16,147 nucleotides of DNA, from positions 2,296,443 to 2,312,589 of the forward strand of contig JAHNZQ020000004.1 in the NCBI GenBank assembly GCA_019155205.2, in the 5' to 3' direction. The DNA is from Gracilaria vermiculophylla. Lineage: Eukaryota > Rhodophyta > Florideophyceae > Gracilariales > Gracilariaceae. Both the position numbers and the translations under genes were made by a program. Within the stretch, counting starts at the first letter, position 1. The number at the start of each line of letters is the position of its first letter. The notes beneath the pieces were generated by a model, which saw only the letters and a list, made by a program, of their open reading frames with translations, was not told the origin of the DNA and did no database searches. Below, in pieces: positions 1-9,080 of this stretch.

Positions 1-78
1 CACACAACACATCGAATCAAACTGCAATGTCCCGAGGAATGCATCTAGGCTCCGTAAAACCACATAATATCAAGTCTA

Positions 79-1404
79 TTACTCATGATTCATATAATAA
101 AAGCATAATATAATGTAAATCCTAACAACAATGGTGCTCTCCCCCGTGAGGCGTGGCTGCACCAGCGAGAGCGCTTGTCCTGTTAGGTAGAACTGAAAGC
201 ACCATACGGCGGCACCTTCATGGACACCATTGGTGTTACACGCCGAACGGAAGCGCGTGAGAAAATTCAACACGGAGATGGGGTCTTCGCCTGAGAAGGA
301 GTGCTTCTTCATTTGAATATCCATACGGCGCTGCATCTTCGTGAGTCATTTAGCGACCGACGCGTCGTACAGCCTGGAGCGATCATTCAACCTGTAGGTG
401 TCGTAATCCGCCACTTTGGCGAAGAGGTCAATAAGCGGGACGACCTTCCTGACCCTTCCGCTCTTCTCCTTGGGAGGTGACCTATCCTCCGAGCTGGAGT
501 TGTTCACGGACTCGGAGTCTGAGCTTCTCTCCGAATCGGTGTCTCGCTTTCTTCTTTTCTCCCTCCGTTTTTTTCTTCTTCTTTCCTTGAGGTGGTCTGG
601 GTTGCTGACGATAACCCCGTTATCGCGATCCACCCGAGGAGTATCCTGTCCTTCTCTCCTAGGGAGAATTCCTTCGCGACCGGTATCCTGTCCTCCTCCG
701 CGGGGCTTCTGGTCCAGACGGTGCATAGCAAAATTCCTGAAGTGGTCCCGTTTCCTTATGGCAGTATCCTGTCTTTCTCTGCCCGGGGTCACCTTAGGTG
801 TTGTTAAAGGGAACCTCTCCTGTACGGAAAAATAACTTTGAAACGCCGCTGCGGGGAGCAGCTGCGCGGTTTGGAAGCAAACCTCCACACGGATAACATC
901 TGAGATCACCTCAAGGAAGGGGTCGGAATCCAGTAAAGCATCCACAGCACGGTGAGAGCTCTCCGTCGCGATTTTATTCACAAGGACGTGGCAACGCGCT
1001 CCGAAGTGGGCTTTAACACATGCAGGTATTCTTTTGATCAGCTCTTGGGAGAGCCAATTCGTAAGGTGTGGGGCCAGCGACTCCAAGAGAGAGTTAGCCT
1101 CCGGGTGTTCCCGTCCCTGCAGCTCCTGAGGTGGCGGCTGCAATGCCGTGTGCGGTTCTTCAACCTCCACGTCGGCATTCTCTAGAGGTGTCGCGGGGGA
1201 TTCCGCTTGCCTCCGATCATGCATTCTCCTAAGGCGATTCTTGAAACGCTCCTCAGAGGTGCCAGGATTCCGAAGAAGACTTTCAGGGTCCCCTAGTGTG
1301 GCGGCCATCTCCTGGGGAGCGCTGCGCGTGCTGCACCCACCAACGGTGTCGGTTGCTTGAGGATCCTGTAGAAGGGTTTCCATTGGGGGTTCTGAGGGGT
1401 ACAT
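79..1404 (-). pseudogene. Truncated, stop-interrupted gag-like gene of an LTR-type retroelement
   Basis: Seen: two minus-strand open frames (1404-346, 352 codons; 336-79, 85 codons) lie in the same frame, separated by one TGA (346-348) and three sense codons. The first part has a Pro/Glu-rich N-terminus, an amphipathic stretch (about residues 100-200), three copies of an R/G-Q-D-T motif (211-214, 238-241, 252-255), a very Lys/Arg-rich block (273-288), then a Ser/Asp/Glu block. The second part has FSGEDPISVLNFLTRF followed by a helical, EGAA-containing stretch, the style of a retrotransposon gag core. Coding sense fades near base 125, where the DNA becomes AT-rich, so the 3' side (rest of gag, protease, RT, integrase) is missing. 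Inference: a 5' fragment of a dead LTR element. A host Lys/Arg-rich nuclear protein is the alternative for the first part. The RNA-packaging or capsid role is known only for the family. Confidence 0.5.
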
Positions 1405-1952
1405 AGAGGAGTAGGTCGGGGGTGATTTTCTTCCACTTCCGAATTACCTTAAGGAAGAATTCCACTGTTGGGGGTTGATCGTTGCAAACTAGAAACACGG
1501 TTCTGCTGCGACTTGTGCGAATCCTTTAGGGACTGTGATCTTCTAAATCGGGAGACCAGTTGTGGTATTGTCAGCCCTCCTCTCGAGGTAGTAAAGCAAA
1601 ACGTCCGTTAGGAGTTTTTGTTGACTCCAAAGGTGCGTGTTCCTAAAAGTGGTCTCCGGTATCCGCTGTCGCGAGCCGGGGGAATTCTAAAAGAGGATCC
1701 GCAAACACCCAGCGGAGGGGGAGATTCACTGGGCGGACAATGCTCCTGCAGGCGCTGCTATGATGGGACCTGGGGATCGGCGGCTAAGAAACCTGAGTTG
1801 CTCGACGACAGACTCCAACCGGAAAAGTAGATAAAGACTCAAGGGTGCTTGTCTTTACTTTCCCAGAGGTGGAGCTCAACCGGCAGGTTAAATACCAGGC
1901 TGGGAGCCCGCCTCGGCAGGTCTTGCTACTGTACTAAACGTAATTACCTGCA
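1405..1952 (-). repeat. Possible 5' LTR plus leader of the gag-like fragment
   Basis: This stretch lies just upstream of the gag-like frame on the same strand and has no convincing gene. On the minus strand it contains a TATTTAA box (1888-1894) followed by G/C-rich sequence, as in an LTR promoter. A minus-strand TG at 1952 and a CA near 1562 could be the LTR ends, with a TGG-initiated candidate primer site just inside, near 1558. There is only one copy in the window, so neither the ends nor the LTR identity can be proven. It could equally be ordinary flanking DNA. Confidence 0.25.
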
Positions 1953-1969
1953 TAAAATAACTAAAATAA

Positions 1970-2983
1970 ATAATAATTCTACTGACCCTTAAGGATACTG
2001 TAGCGCACGCGGGCGGGATTTTGCACCACGTGGCCCAGCTACTAAAATACGAGCCCTCCTTAGGAATATTATACTTTAAGGCCACACCACCCTATTTCCG
2101 TAGGAGCCACTGTACTACAAACTGGGCAGTGCTCCACACCGGACGCCCCAAACTTCTGAAACCTGCTGACGAGAAGCGCATCAGGCGCAAACTATCGCGA
2201 GGAAATACATAGTGCACAAAAAATGCAAAACAATTGCCTAAAAAAGTCTCGGAAACCACGGTTTGGCGAGCAATCAAACAAATAAATTTATATCAATTCG
2301 TCAAAATGAAGATAACATTCATTTTGGAGGACTACCATAAAGAAAATTGCGTTGCATGGTTTGTTCAGAATACATGCTGGAAAAATGAATGGAAAAATAT
2401 TATATTCTCTGATGAGAAGAAGTTCAATTAAGATGGAATAGACTACTTTAAATATAATTGGCATGATCTGGGAAAAGAAAAAAATAATTTCACATCTATG
2501 CATTTAAATGGTGCTTCTGTTATGGTGCGGGCTGGAATTTATAAAAAAGGTACAACTGATATTGCTTTTATTAAGGGTAACATAAATTAGGAAAGATATC
2601 AAAATGTTCTATACAACTATCTGTTACAATTTGCATATTGCTTGCATGGAAGTAATTTTGTTTTTCAGCAAGAGAACGCTGCGGTACATATTTCTACCTG
2701 CATGAAAGATTGGTTCTCTGAGCTTAGCATGAACGTTATGCAGTGGCCTGTGAGATCACCGAATTTAAAACCTATTAAAAACGTCTTGGGTTTATTGGCT
2801 AGGATGGTTTATGGCCATGGCAGGCAGTTTAATACAGTTTTTGATTTAAAAACTCGTACTGATAATTGGAGAAAAACTACCAATAGTTTAACTATAGATT
2901 CTTACAAAGATTCAATGCCGAAGCGTTCCATCAGAGTAATCCAGCAAAAAAGGTGCAAAAATCAATTATTGAACAAGAGATAA
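1970..2983 (+). pseudogene. Tc1-like DD34E transposase, inactivated
   Basis: Seen: one reading frame runs through from about 1970 to the stop at 2981-2983, broken only by stops at 2210-2212, 2429-2431 and 2588-2590, with no frameshift. In order: a helix-turn-helix-like start (LTLKDT, then HHVAQLLKYEPS), the linker GRPKLLKPADEKRIRRKL, a second helical part (VSETTVWRAI), the catalytic block FSDEKKFN (Asp codon 2411-2413), GASVMVRAGI, FVFQQENAAVH, RSPNLKPIKNVLG and a typical C-terminus (GRQFNTV, SMPKRSIRVIQ). In active members FQQDN supplies the second Asp and PIENLWG the Glu. Here they are Glu (2672-2674) and Lys (2777-2779), with the family's 34-residue spacing intact. Two of three metal ligands are therefore changed on top of the stops. 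The family cuts and pastes DNA at TA; this copy is dead. Confidence 0.85.
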
Positions 2984-3000
2984 TGACCATTTGAAGTGAA

Positions 3001-3020
3001 GTGTCTTATCATTTTGAAAC
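3001..3020 (+). repeat. Inner 3' terminal repeat of Tc1-like copy 1
   Basis: GTGTCTTATCATTTTGAAAC begins 18 bases after the transposase stop. Its reverse complement resembles the inner 5' repeat of copy 2 at 14538-14557. In IR/DR elements the inner repeat is a transposase-binding site; here that role is inferred from position and similarity. Confidence 0.65.
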
Positions 3021-3097
3021 GATTTTTTGACATTTTTCAAAAACTGGTTTGCATAGGTCTGCAGGACTAAAATTGATGATTTGCATCAAAATGCCAG

Positions 3098-3123
3098 GTG
3101 TCCTATACTTTTGAAACAGACTT
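3098..3123 (+). repeat. Outer 3' terminal inverted repeat of Tc1-like copy 1
   Basis: GTGTCCTATACTTTTGAAAC followed by AGACTT and TA. The reverse complement matches the left end of copy 2 (14431-14456) closely: TTTCAAAAGTATA is shared exactly. This sets the right end of the element at about base 3123. Confidence 0.65.
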
Positions 3124-4504
3124 TATCTGGCAGCGTGAGCTCTGTAAAAAAACATGGAGCCCAACGAGTGTTTGCAACGTGGCCGGCAGCTGTCCGCCAG
3201 GAAGGCGACAGTAACGGGCGCTTTCAGCGTCACATAGCGCGTCAGGTAACCAGCTTACCCGAAATGATCAGCACCTGTGCCGTTGAAGTCGCGTGCACGT
3301 GATGATTACGTGGATGTCAAACTTCGTGCCGCTCGTTGCGCCGCGCACAGCCCGCTTTGTATCGCTTCTTTTGCCTGCCGCCGCCTTCACTTTTCTGCAT
3401 ATCGCGTTCAGAGCCGCCATTACGGCTGCCGTTGTCACTGTCACAAATCCAAAGCTTCTGATGCTTCCCGTGAGCCGCTTGTTTCGACTCGTTTATGGTT
3501 CTGATTCGGCCATTCGCGAGAAGGGAAGAAAAAGTTGTATCGCACAATGCTGAGGTTCCTTCGCGATGCGTTTCGTAATGCCAAACTTTTCGCGCCCTGA
3601 CGCATGTCTTGAGTCATTTCTACTCAGATTGGAGAGCATCCGAGAGCTTGTGAACACCTTGTCCCGCAAATTGCCGTGTTTTCGCCGCACGGCTTACTGG
3701 AATGCGACACGTTCAGCACTCCCACGCTACGCCACACCTTGAACCTGGCAAGTGCTCGCGAGCCAGATAGGCTCTTGATCACGCTCACTGCTGTCTCCCG
3801 CCGCTCGCCAGGGAGGCCGTTGCCTCTTGAAGTTTGCTGCGACCTGCGATTTCGCCGCACCGCTTGTCTCGAGTTGTTTCGATTCTGCACTGCGAGCGCT
3901 CCTACAACGGGAATGGAGACATAGTTACGAGTGCCTACCTGCTGCCGCTCACGCCGCTGCTGCCGTTGCTGCAGCTGACGCCGCTGCTGCGCTGCTGCCC
4001 GGCTGCCCGGGTATGTGGTACGCGATATGTTCCATCTTCGCAGCGTCGCCTTTGCTTATTTTCGAGAGCAGACGAACTCTCACGTATGGTCCCCGCGACG
4101 CTGAGTTAGAGTAGACTGGGAGCTGTCGGCGACACGCTCCCTTTTTTCGCGGTTGCCGCCAAGTCGCCGTGCCAAAATGCGCTCTAGGTCGCCACCGCCG
4201 CCTCAACTTCCACGAGTATATATGTGCGTTTGAGAGGCTGAGCCCCGGGTGTTCGCAGGTTCGCGCCAATGCGAATTTGTATCCGTCCGGGGCATTTTCG
4301 AGTTGCTACTGTGCCTCAGCGTCCCACTCGCGCTCCAGTTTGCCTTCCCTTCTTTGGTTACTCCATGCATTCGACATGCTACAAGCTCTCAGCGACCTGT
4401 GCGCACCGCCGCCCGCAGTGGCGCCCATTAACCACCCGCAGCTACATGAAAAGAACTCACCTTCCCGCGCTGACACATGTAGGATGTACATGTACAATTC
4501 GGTA
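3124..4504. other. GC-rich spacer with no convincing gene
   Basis: Open frames here are short (up to about 145 codons, the longest running antisense into the 3' end of the next gene), are full of Arg/Ala/Ser/Cys from GC-rich codons, and resemble no family I know. Imperfect internal similarity is visible, for example 3473-3501 versus 3858-3886 (CCGCTTGT.TCGA repeated), and TTTCGCCGCAC at about 3679 and 3850. It may be an old, scrambled repeat or the 3' flank of the 576-residue gene. Confidence 0.4.
3941..4011. repeat. GCTGCC-rich simple-sequence tract
   Basis: About 70 bases made mostly of GCTGCC, GCCGCT and GCTGCA units with scattered substitutions, ending in a short GCCCGGCTGCCCGGG palindrome-like stretch. 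Translated, it gives poly-Ala or poly-Leu in several frames, which explains the spurious open frames on both strands. Confidence 0.6.
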
Positions 4505-6235
4505 TCACGGGCAACTAAATTTATTCCCGTCTTCCGTTTCTTGATCGAATGCGTCCGCAAGACTGTTGCCCACAGCGCTAGCATTACTTGGGAATCCGGA
4601 GCTTGAAAGATTGCCCGCACCAACCAGGAGCTTGTTCCTCTCGAATGAGTGCATGTCCATGAGGTGAGTGACTGCACCAGCGTCGGGTGCCGTCGTCATC
4701 GCACCGTTCAAAGCCTCTGCCCCATTCACCCCAAGGGCCGCCCTTTCAGTCAATGTGTGCGGCGACGGCGCCAAGGTCGCACTCGGTACCTGCTTTTCGG
4801 CACTGCCCTTGCACCAGCACTCTCGCTCGACCATCTCTCGCCGCCGCCGCTCCTGCATTGCCTCTTCCCGTGCCGCCCGTAATGACTCCTCCAAACGAGC
4901 TGCCCTATCCGCCAGTTCATTGCGCGATTCCAGTAGCTTGCGACATCGATGCGCTACAAGGATATCGGCCATGGCTTCACAAATTCTCACCGCCGCCAAG
5001 TTGTCGGCGCGTGCCTCGCGCGGATGACCCCCGTTCAGCATGCATATAGCTTTGCGTGTCTTATCCTTAAGCATCCTTTCCACTGCCTTGCACCGTTCCT
5101 CGCGCGGGTCGCATGGCGATATCCGCTCGAGAAGCGCCTCAAGCATCTGGTCACCTGTCCCACCTATCATGAAACACGCAGCAGTGGTACTGTCTGACCC
5201 CCCCGGTAGAAGTCGATTACTTCTTCTTTGATTGGCATATAGTCGGCTGCCGGACACAATCATCCGTCCCAAGTGGTAAGTATCAGACATTTTTCCTCTC
5301 CTAGCGCCCATCTCCATTTGCGTGCGGGCGCCTGCCTCCGCCGCTCGCACAAAGCCATCGGAGTTGACAGGGCGCCTGCGCGTGTTGTTGCCGAAAGATC
5401 TTTCGTACGACCCTGTCTCCTTTGAGAGTACTTGCGCTTCCGCAGAAACCGTTGTTCCATTCACAGTCCTTCCGTTGTCTATGGTTTCTGTCAATGTTCC
5501 TACACACAAAAGCTCCCCAGAGCTTGGTCTTGCCGAACTTGGAGATGTACCCACACCCGACCTCCCCCCAGTACCTGCGTAAGCACTACCAGCCTCAGCG
5601 TACGACCGAAGCTGACCAGCCAAGGCAGGCGAATGCTTTGGTTGTGACGGCGTGGCCACTGACGAAGAGAACCTTGCCGCCGCCGGGGTTATCTTCATCG
5701 ACGACCCCGTTGATGCAACTGTTCCAGCTGGCGCGGTCGTCCATGGAGGCGACGCCTGCAACGGCAACGTTGCAGGGAACGACGATGACGGAGGGGGCAA
5801 AAGCGGTGCTGGCGGCACCGTGACGCCATAGCAGGACGGCGGCGGAAGCAGCGTGGCGCCAAATGTTGAAGACGGTGGAAGCGGCGGCGGAGTGGCGGCA
5901 AATGACGCCGACAGCGGCAGTGAGGGTGCTCCGAATGGCGACGAAGGCGGCAGTGGCGGCGGGGTACATGAGAATGACGATGCCATGTATGGAGCATTCT
6001 CCGTCTGTGAGTTCCAGTCCCCAGCGTACGATCGCTTCATAGGGAGAAGAGCGTCGGTGCATGTTGGTGATCTCTGCGTTGGTGTTCGCCGCGTTGGCAT
6101 TCGCCGCGTCGCCGTCTCACGGGTCGGCGCCTGCTGCACAGGAGCGAGCTGTGATAGCCGCGGCAGCATCGCCGGCTTTACCGGTGGTGGCACTTCTTCG
6201 GAGCCGTTTGTGTTACGTATCTTGTTATGGGACAT
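4505..6235 (-). CDS. Unrecognised 576-residue protein: proline-rich middle, C-terminal coiled coil
   Basis: I do not recognise this protein. Seen: one uninterrupted frame from ATG at 6235 to the stop at 4505. Residues 36-58 repeat a PTRR/PTQR-type motif. Residues 90-175 are a Pro/Ser-rich tract with an internally repeated block (TPPPLPPSS-x-FGA, at 91-103 and 115-127). Residues 200-345 are Ser/Gly/Arg-rich and probably disordered. Residues 361-430 look helical, with several Cys, and 431-472 are a strongly charged Glu/Arg/Ala coiled coil (ELADRAARLEESLRAAREEA). No signal peptide or membrane segment is visible. The PPPLPPSS tracts could bind SH3, WW or EVH1 domains, and the coiled coil could mediate dimerisation; both are inference from composition. 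A minus-strand TATTTAA box lies about 70 bases upstream. The length without stops and the coherent C-terminal helix support a real gene, though the GC-rich bias raises the chance of an overlong frame. Confidence 0.65.
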   Translation of the reverse strand: MSHNKIRNTNGSEEVPPPVKPAMLPRLSQLAPVQQAPTRETATRRMPTRRTPTQRSPTCTDALLPMKRSYAGDWNSQTENAPYMASSFSCTPPPLPPSSPFGAPSLPLSASFAATPPPLPPSSTFGATLLPPPSCYGVTVPPAPLLPPPSSSFPATLPLQASPPWTTAPAGTVASTGSSMKITPAAARFSSSVATPSQPKHSPALAGQLRSYAEAGSAYAGTGGRSGVGTSPSSARPSSGELLCVGTLTETIDNGRTVNGTTVSAEAQVLSKETGSYERSFGNNTRRRPVNSDGFVRAAEAGARTQMEMGARRGKMSDTYHLGRMIVSGSRLYANQRRSNRLLPGGSDSTTAACFMIGGTGDQMLEALLERISPCDPREERCKAVERMLKDKTRKAICMLNGGHPREARADNLAAVRICEAMADILVAHRCRKLLESRNELADRAARLEESLRAAREEAMQERRRREMVERECWCKGSAEKQVPSATLAPSPHTLTERAALGVNGAEALNGAMTTAPDAGAVTHLMDMHSFERNKLLVGAGNLSSSGFPSNASAVGNSLADAFDQETEDGNKFSCP

Positions 6236-6303
6236 ACTCGGAGAGCTGACTTCTAGTGTGATAGGTGGCTGCGAGCGATGCGGATGCGGCGCTCATGGGC
6301 CGC

Positions 6304-6310
6304 TTAAATA
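6304..6310 (-). promoter_or_regulatory. TATA-like box upstream of the 576-residue gene
   Basis: TATTTAA on the minus strand, about 69 bases before the ATG at 6235. The same heptamer occurs upstream of the 529-residue gene and in the possible LTR. The role rests on position and motif only. Confidence 0.3.
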
Positions 6311-7291
6311 CTATTCATCAGCACCTCTGTGAAAAGGCAAGTACGCGCGGGCGCAGCACCGCCGGTTGTACAACATGTACGATCCCAGTGCGCGATGATC
6401 CAGAGCGGAGGCCAAAGGACGAGCTCGGTATCCTGAACTAAGGCTCGACAGCTGAGTGACCGCTTTTGACGTTTTACATGTATTTTGGAAATTTGCATTC
6501 GTACGAAGTAATTGTAAGATTATGAATTAGAGCACGTCATGCCCAATTAATTGTAGTAATGTATGCGAACAACTACATGGAGATAAAAACATAAATAATA
6601 TTTATTTCAGCTAGTGTGTCCATGTAAGGTCTCAGTTTCTGATAGAAATTCAGTTTACAATACTGACCTTCTTTCATGGCATACATGACTGTCTCGCTTT
6701 TGACAAAGCTTACCGTCCTGACTTCATCCAGTGTTTGGTTTCTTTGGCTGGAAATCCCATACACATGAAAGTGTAGACATATAATCACGGAACAGGAGGG
6801 CAGGCCGGAGACAAATTGGTTTCAAATTTGAAAACAAAAGAGCTTCTCGTGGTACCTTCAGTTCCACACAAGCCGTGGTGAAATAATTTTTCGGAGCAGT
6901 GAGCCTGGGTATATGTAACCTAGCCACTGCTGCACTGTCCAGCGTTTCGGAATGTTTCCTCGACTGCAAGCGTGAGTTGCCCAGACGGTCGACCTTGACG
7001 TGGAAACTGCTCTCGACAACCTCGACAACATCCCCCGCGGTTTTTAAGGAACTGATTTGCGCTTCATCGTCGAAACTTCATTTCGTATCATCCTGTCTCT
7101 TTTGCTGTTGTGTAAGCGACAGGAAAACGCATCCAGTTTCCGTTGAGTTGCATGCTGTGCTTTGTTGCCCAGGCTTGAAGAAGGTCCTAGGACCTCGCTT
7201 GAACTGTCCTCGGAAAGCGAAGACCCCTTTGTTGACGGAATTCTTCACCTCTTCAACACTCGATCAGACTCATTGTTGTTCTCCTGTGACA

Positions 7292-7299
7292 TATTTAAA
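7292..7299 (+). promoter_or_regulatory. TATA-like box upstream of the 529-residue gene
   Basis: TATTTAAA lies about 153 bases before the ATG at 7452. If functional it implies a 5' leader of roughly 120 bases. Motif and position only. Confidence 0.3.
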
Positions 7300-7451
7300 G
7301 CCAGTCGATCATCCCGACTGCCTTCTCGTTGTCTCATGCCAAGAGTTGTAATTGAAACAGGTTGTCTTCCATCTGGCTCCAGTGATTATTAACTCGTTTG
7401 CACTCTTTCTGAACGCAACAAGCCGGCGCGCTGTATCACTACGTTGCTGTC

Positions 7452-9041
7452 ATGGATCCTACACAAGATATCTCACTTCATCCATCATCGTCATCCAGAA
7501 CTCCCTCTCTGATTTGCGTAGGCGGAATGCTTCGCGTTGCTGATGCTTCGCCTTTTACAATGGCTGCATCTCCCGCTGGTACTCCATGCTCTGCAGTTCG
7601 ATATCGGAAAGATAGTACCCACTCCCTCACTACAAATAATATACCCGTCAAGGCCTTAACATCTCCATTTACAGGCAGTTCACCGTTCCTAGCTCCAACT
7701 TCGCCTTTTTCATATTCTGTGGAAACTCCGATCCCGCTGCGATCGTCTCAGACGCAGACGCCAGTCAATTTACAAGGGCCCATTTCGCTGAAATCGTTTT
7801 CAAAGCCCGCGAATGATATCATCGCTTCAAACCGTGGACAAGTTGCACAGACAGAGACTCAATCGACTTCACCCCACTTATTAACACCGAAGCAAGTTCG
7901 TGAGCTTCGCCGACTCTGCCGAAAAACAGCGAATCGAGCAGAGTTTGAAGATCGCCTTATTCAAATCCGTCAAGTTGCTTCAATCGCTGCGATGGCGTCC
8001 TCATCGCTTCACCTCTTTGATCCGGAAAATCCTCAGAGTGGTCAGGCATTGCGGTTGTGGGTTGAGACCCATCGGGCGGGCGGAGCAGATTGGCGTGATG
8101 AGCGCCCATTATGCGATGCGGTGATAGAAGAGCTTCGTCGTTGGGACCGTCTGCTCAAAGCATGGGCTCGAGTGCGATTCGAAACCTTTCACACGAACGA
8201 ACCCCTTGCGCAGCAACAAATATGTGCTAGTTCACGCCATAATACCACGAACGTAGATTTACAGCCAGTTCGTTTACAATTTGATCAGCTATCTGTTGGC
8301 TCACTGCCTGTTGGTTCGCTACCTGTCAGCATGTCACCAACGACGCCACTTAACCGAGTAAGATGCAAAGGAATTGGAGTGACAAAGAAGCCAGACTTTG
8401 GCCCCATCGCACAGATGGTTTCGCCAACAACCCCAGAGGAACGGAATGGGTTCTTTTCGCGTTCTCTTCATGCGAATGACGCTGACATCAATCTGGACAT
8501 GAACGAAGTGCTACAAGCCAGTGATACTCGAAATACATTGAACAGCGTTGAAACTCTCCATGTGGCTCGATCTGGGTTAGAAAAATTATCTCCTTTGTCA
8601 AAGAATGAATGTGTAGAAAAGGAGCCTAGCAAGGTTTGTATTGACAAAGTTGGCGATCGTATTAATGTCACAGTGCCCATGAGGAAGGCAGAGCAATATA
8701 ATTCAGGAATCACGCGAGATATTAAGAAGTTGGACTCTCGTGGCTCGAAAGTACCGCTTGTGCTTGACGAGGAATGGACTCCTAACGCCGGGCAAGTTAA
8801 GTCGTGGAGAACCGTGGTTTTAGAGTCGACTAACTGCGGTTATCGCAGCGACAAGGGAAAAGCAAAACGCTCGTCGGGTAACAGTGTGAGTGGAACTTGT
8901 GTTTGCGATCACGGTGGTTCAATAATACCGAAACTCACCCCCTCAGGTCGTGCAGAATTAGATTGGAGTAGATTGAGGAGTGGTGACAAAGCCTCTGCAT
9001 CCAAATTGTACTCCCTCAGTGATGATAGGTCTCGAATGTAA
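7452..9041 (+). CDS. Unrecognised 529-residue Ser/Thr-Pro-rich protein with one helical domain
   Basis: I do not recognise this protein. Seen: one open frame without introns, starting at an ATG followed by G. Residues 1-120 are Ser/Thr/Pro-rich and repeat an SPF motif (33-35, 71-73, 77-79, 84-86). Residues 143-247 form a dense, charged, probably all-helical domain (TPKQVRELRRLCRKTANRAE, later LCDAVIEELRRWDRLLKAWA) and are the best candidate for a folded core. Residues 281-292 contain two tandem VGSLP units. SPTTP occurs twice (295-299 and 324-328); with many other S/T-P sites, phosphorylation by proline-directed kinases is plausible. The C-terminal third is Lys/Ser-rich and low-complexity. 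No signal peptide or membrane helix is visible. Inference: a soluble regulatory or scaffold protein. It is not a transposon gene by any motif I can see, although a retroelement relic lies just downstream. Confidence 0.75.
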   Translation: MDPTQDISLHPSSSSRTPSLICVGGMLRVADASPFTMAASPAGTPCSAVRYRKDSTHSLTTNNIPVKALTSPFTGSSPFLAPTSPFSYSVETPIPLRSSQTQTPVNLQGPISLKSFSKPANDIIASNRGQVAQTETQSTSPHLLTPKQVRELRRLCRKTANRAEFEDRLIQIRQVASIAAMASSSLHLFDPENPQSGQALRLWVETHRAGGADWRDERPLCDAVIEELRRWDRLLKAWARVRFETFHTNEPLAQQQICASSRHNTTNVDLQPVRLQFDQLSVGSLPVGSLPVSMSPTTPLNRVRCKGIGVTKKPDFGPIAQMVSPTTPEERNGFFSRSLHANDADINLDMNEVLQASDTRNTLNSVETLHVARSGLEKLSPLSKNECVEKEPSKVCIDKVGDRINVTVPMRKAEQYNSGITRDIKKLDSRGSKVPLVLDEEWTPNAGQVKSWRTVVLESTNCGYRSDKGKAKRSSGNSVSGTCVCDHGGSIIPKLTPSGRAELDWSRLRSGDKASASKLYSLSDDRSRM

Positions 9042-9080
9042 TGGATATTATCTGATTGATTAGAATGGACCTATGAACGA

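Larger units (their letters stand above)
1970..3123 (+). mobile_element. Degenerate Tc1-like (Tc1/mariner superfamily) DNA transposon, copy 1
   Basis: Seen: a transposase relic (1970-2983) followed by two similar 20-base repeats (3001-3020 and 3098-3117), each a variant of GTGTCYTATMMTTTTGAAAC, about 97 bases apart. The outer one is followed by AGACTT and then TA (3124-3125), the expected target dinucleotide. Two repeats about 100 bp apart within one terminus is the IR/DR layout known from some Tc1-like elements. The same repeats occur in inverse orientation at 14431-14557, which supports the end assignment. The 5' terminus was not found: no matching repeat lies upstream, where the LTR-like sequence begins, so the element is probably 5'-truncated or diverged. 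It cannot move on its own. Confidence 0.75.
6236..7451. other. Divergent intergenic spacer between the 576- and 529-residue genes
   Basis: The two flanking genes point away from each other, so both promoters should lie here. Bases 6470-6700 are AT-rich. Short frames exist on both strands (for example plus 6899-7351 and minus 6788-6573 and 6969-6724), but none has a recognisable domain or a plausible continuation. A small direct repeat, CTCGACAAC twice, lies at about 7012-7030. TATTTAA-type boxes occur near each end. Confidence 0.5.

Noticed and set aside
416..835. Plus-strand frames opposite the gag-like gene
   Set aside because: Poly-Leu/Ser/Phe products are the antisense of the Lys/Arg/Glu-rich gag-like segment.
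1815..1845. GGAAAAGTAGATAAAGACTC as a possible 5' terminal repeat of Tc1-like copy 1
   Set aside because: It only loosely resembles the family's TTTCAAAAGTATAAGACAT, lacks a partner repeat about 100 bases inward, and its distance from the transposase start does not fit copy 2.
4169..4606. Plus-strand 145-codon frame
   Set aside because: Its 3' end runs antisense through the 576-residue gene, its composition is Ser/Cys/Arg-rich as expected from GC-rich antisense sequence, and no domain is visible.
6899..7351. Plus-strand 150-codon frame upstream of the 529-residue gene
   Set aside because: Its composition is Cys/Ser/Leu-rich and low in charged residues, its start is not a good ATG context, and no motif is visible; it more likely lies in the leader or promoter of the next gene.
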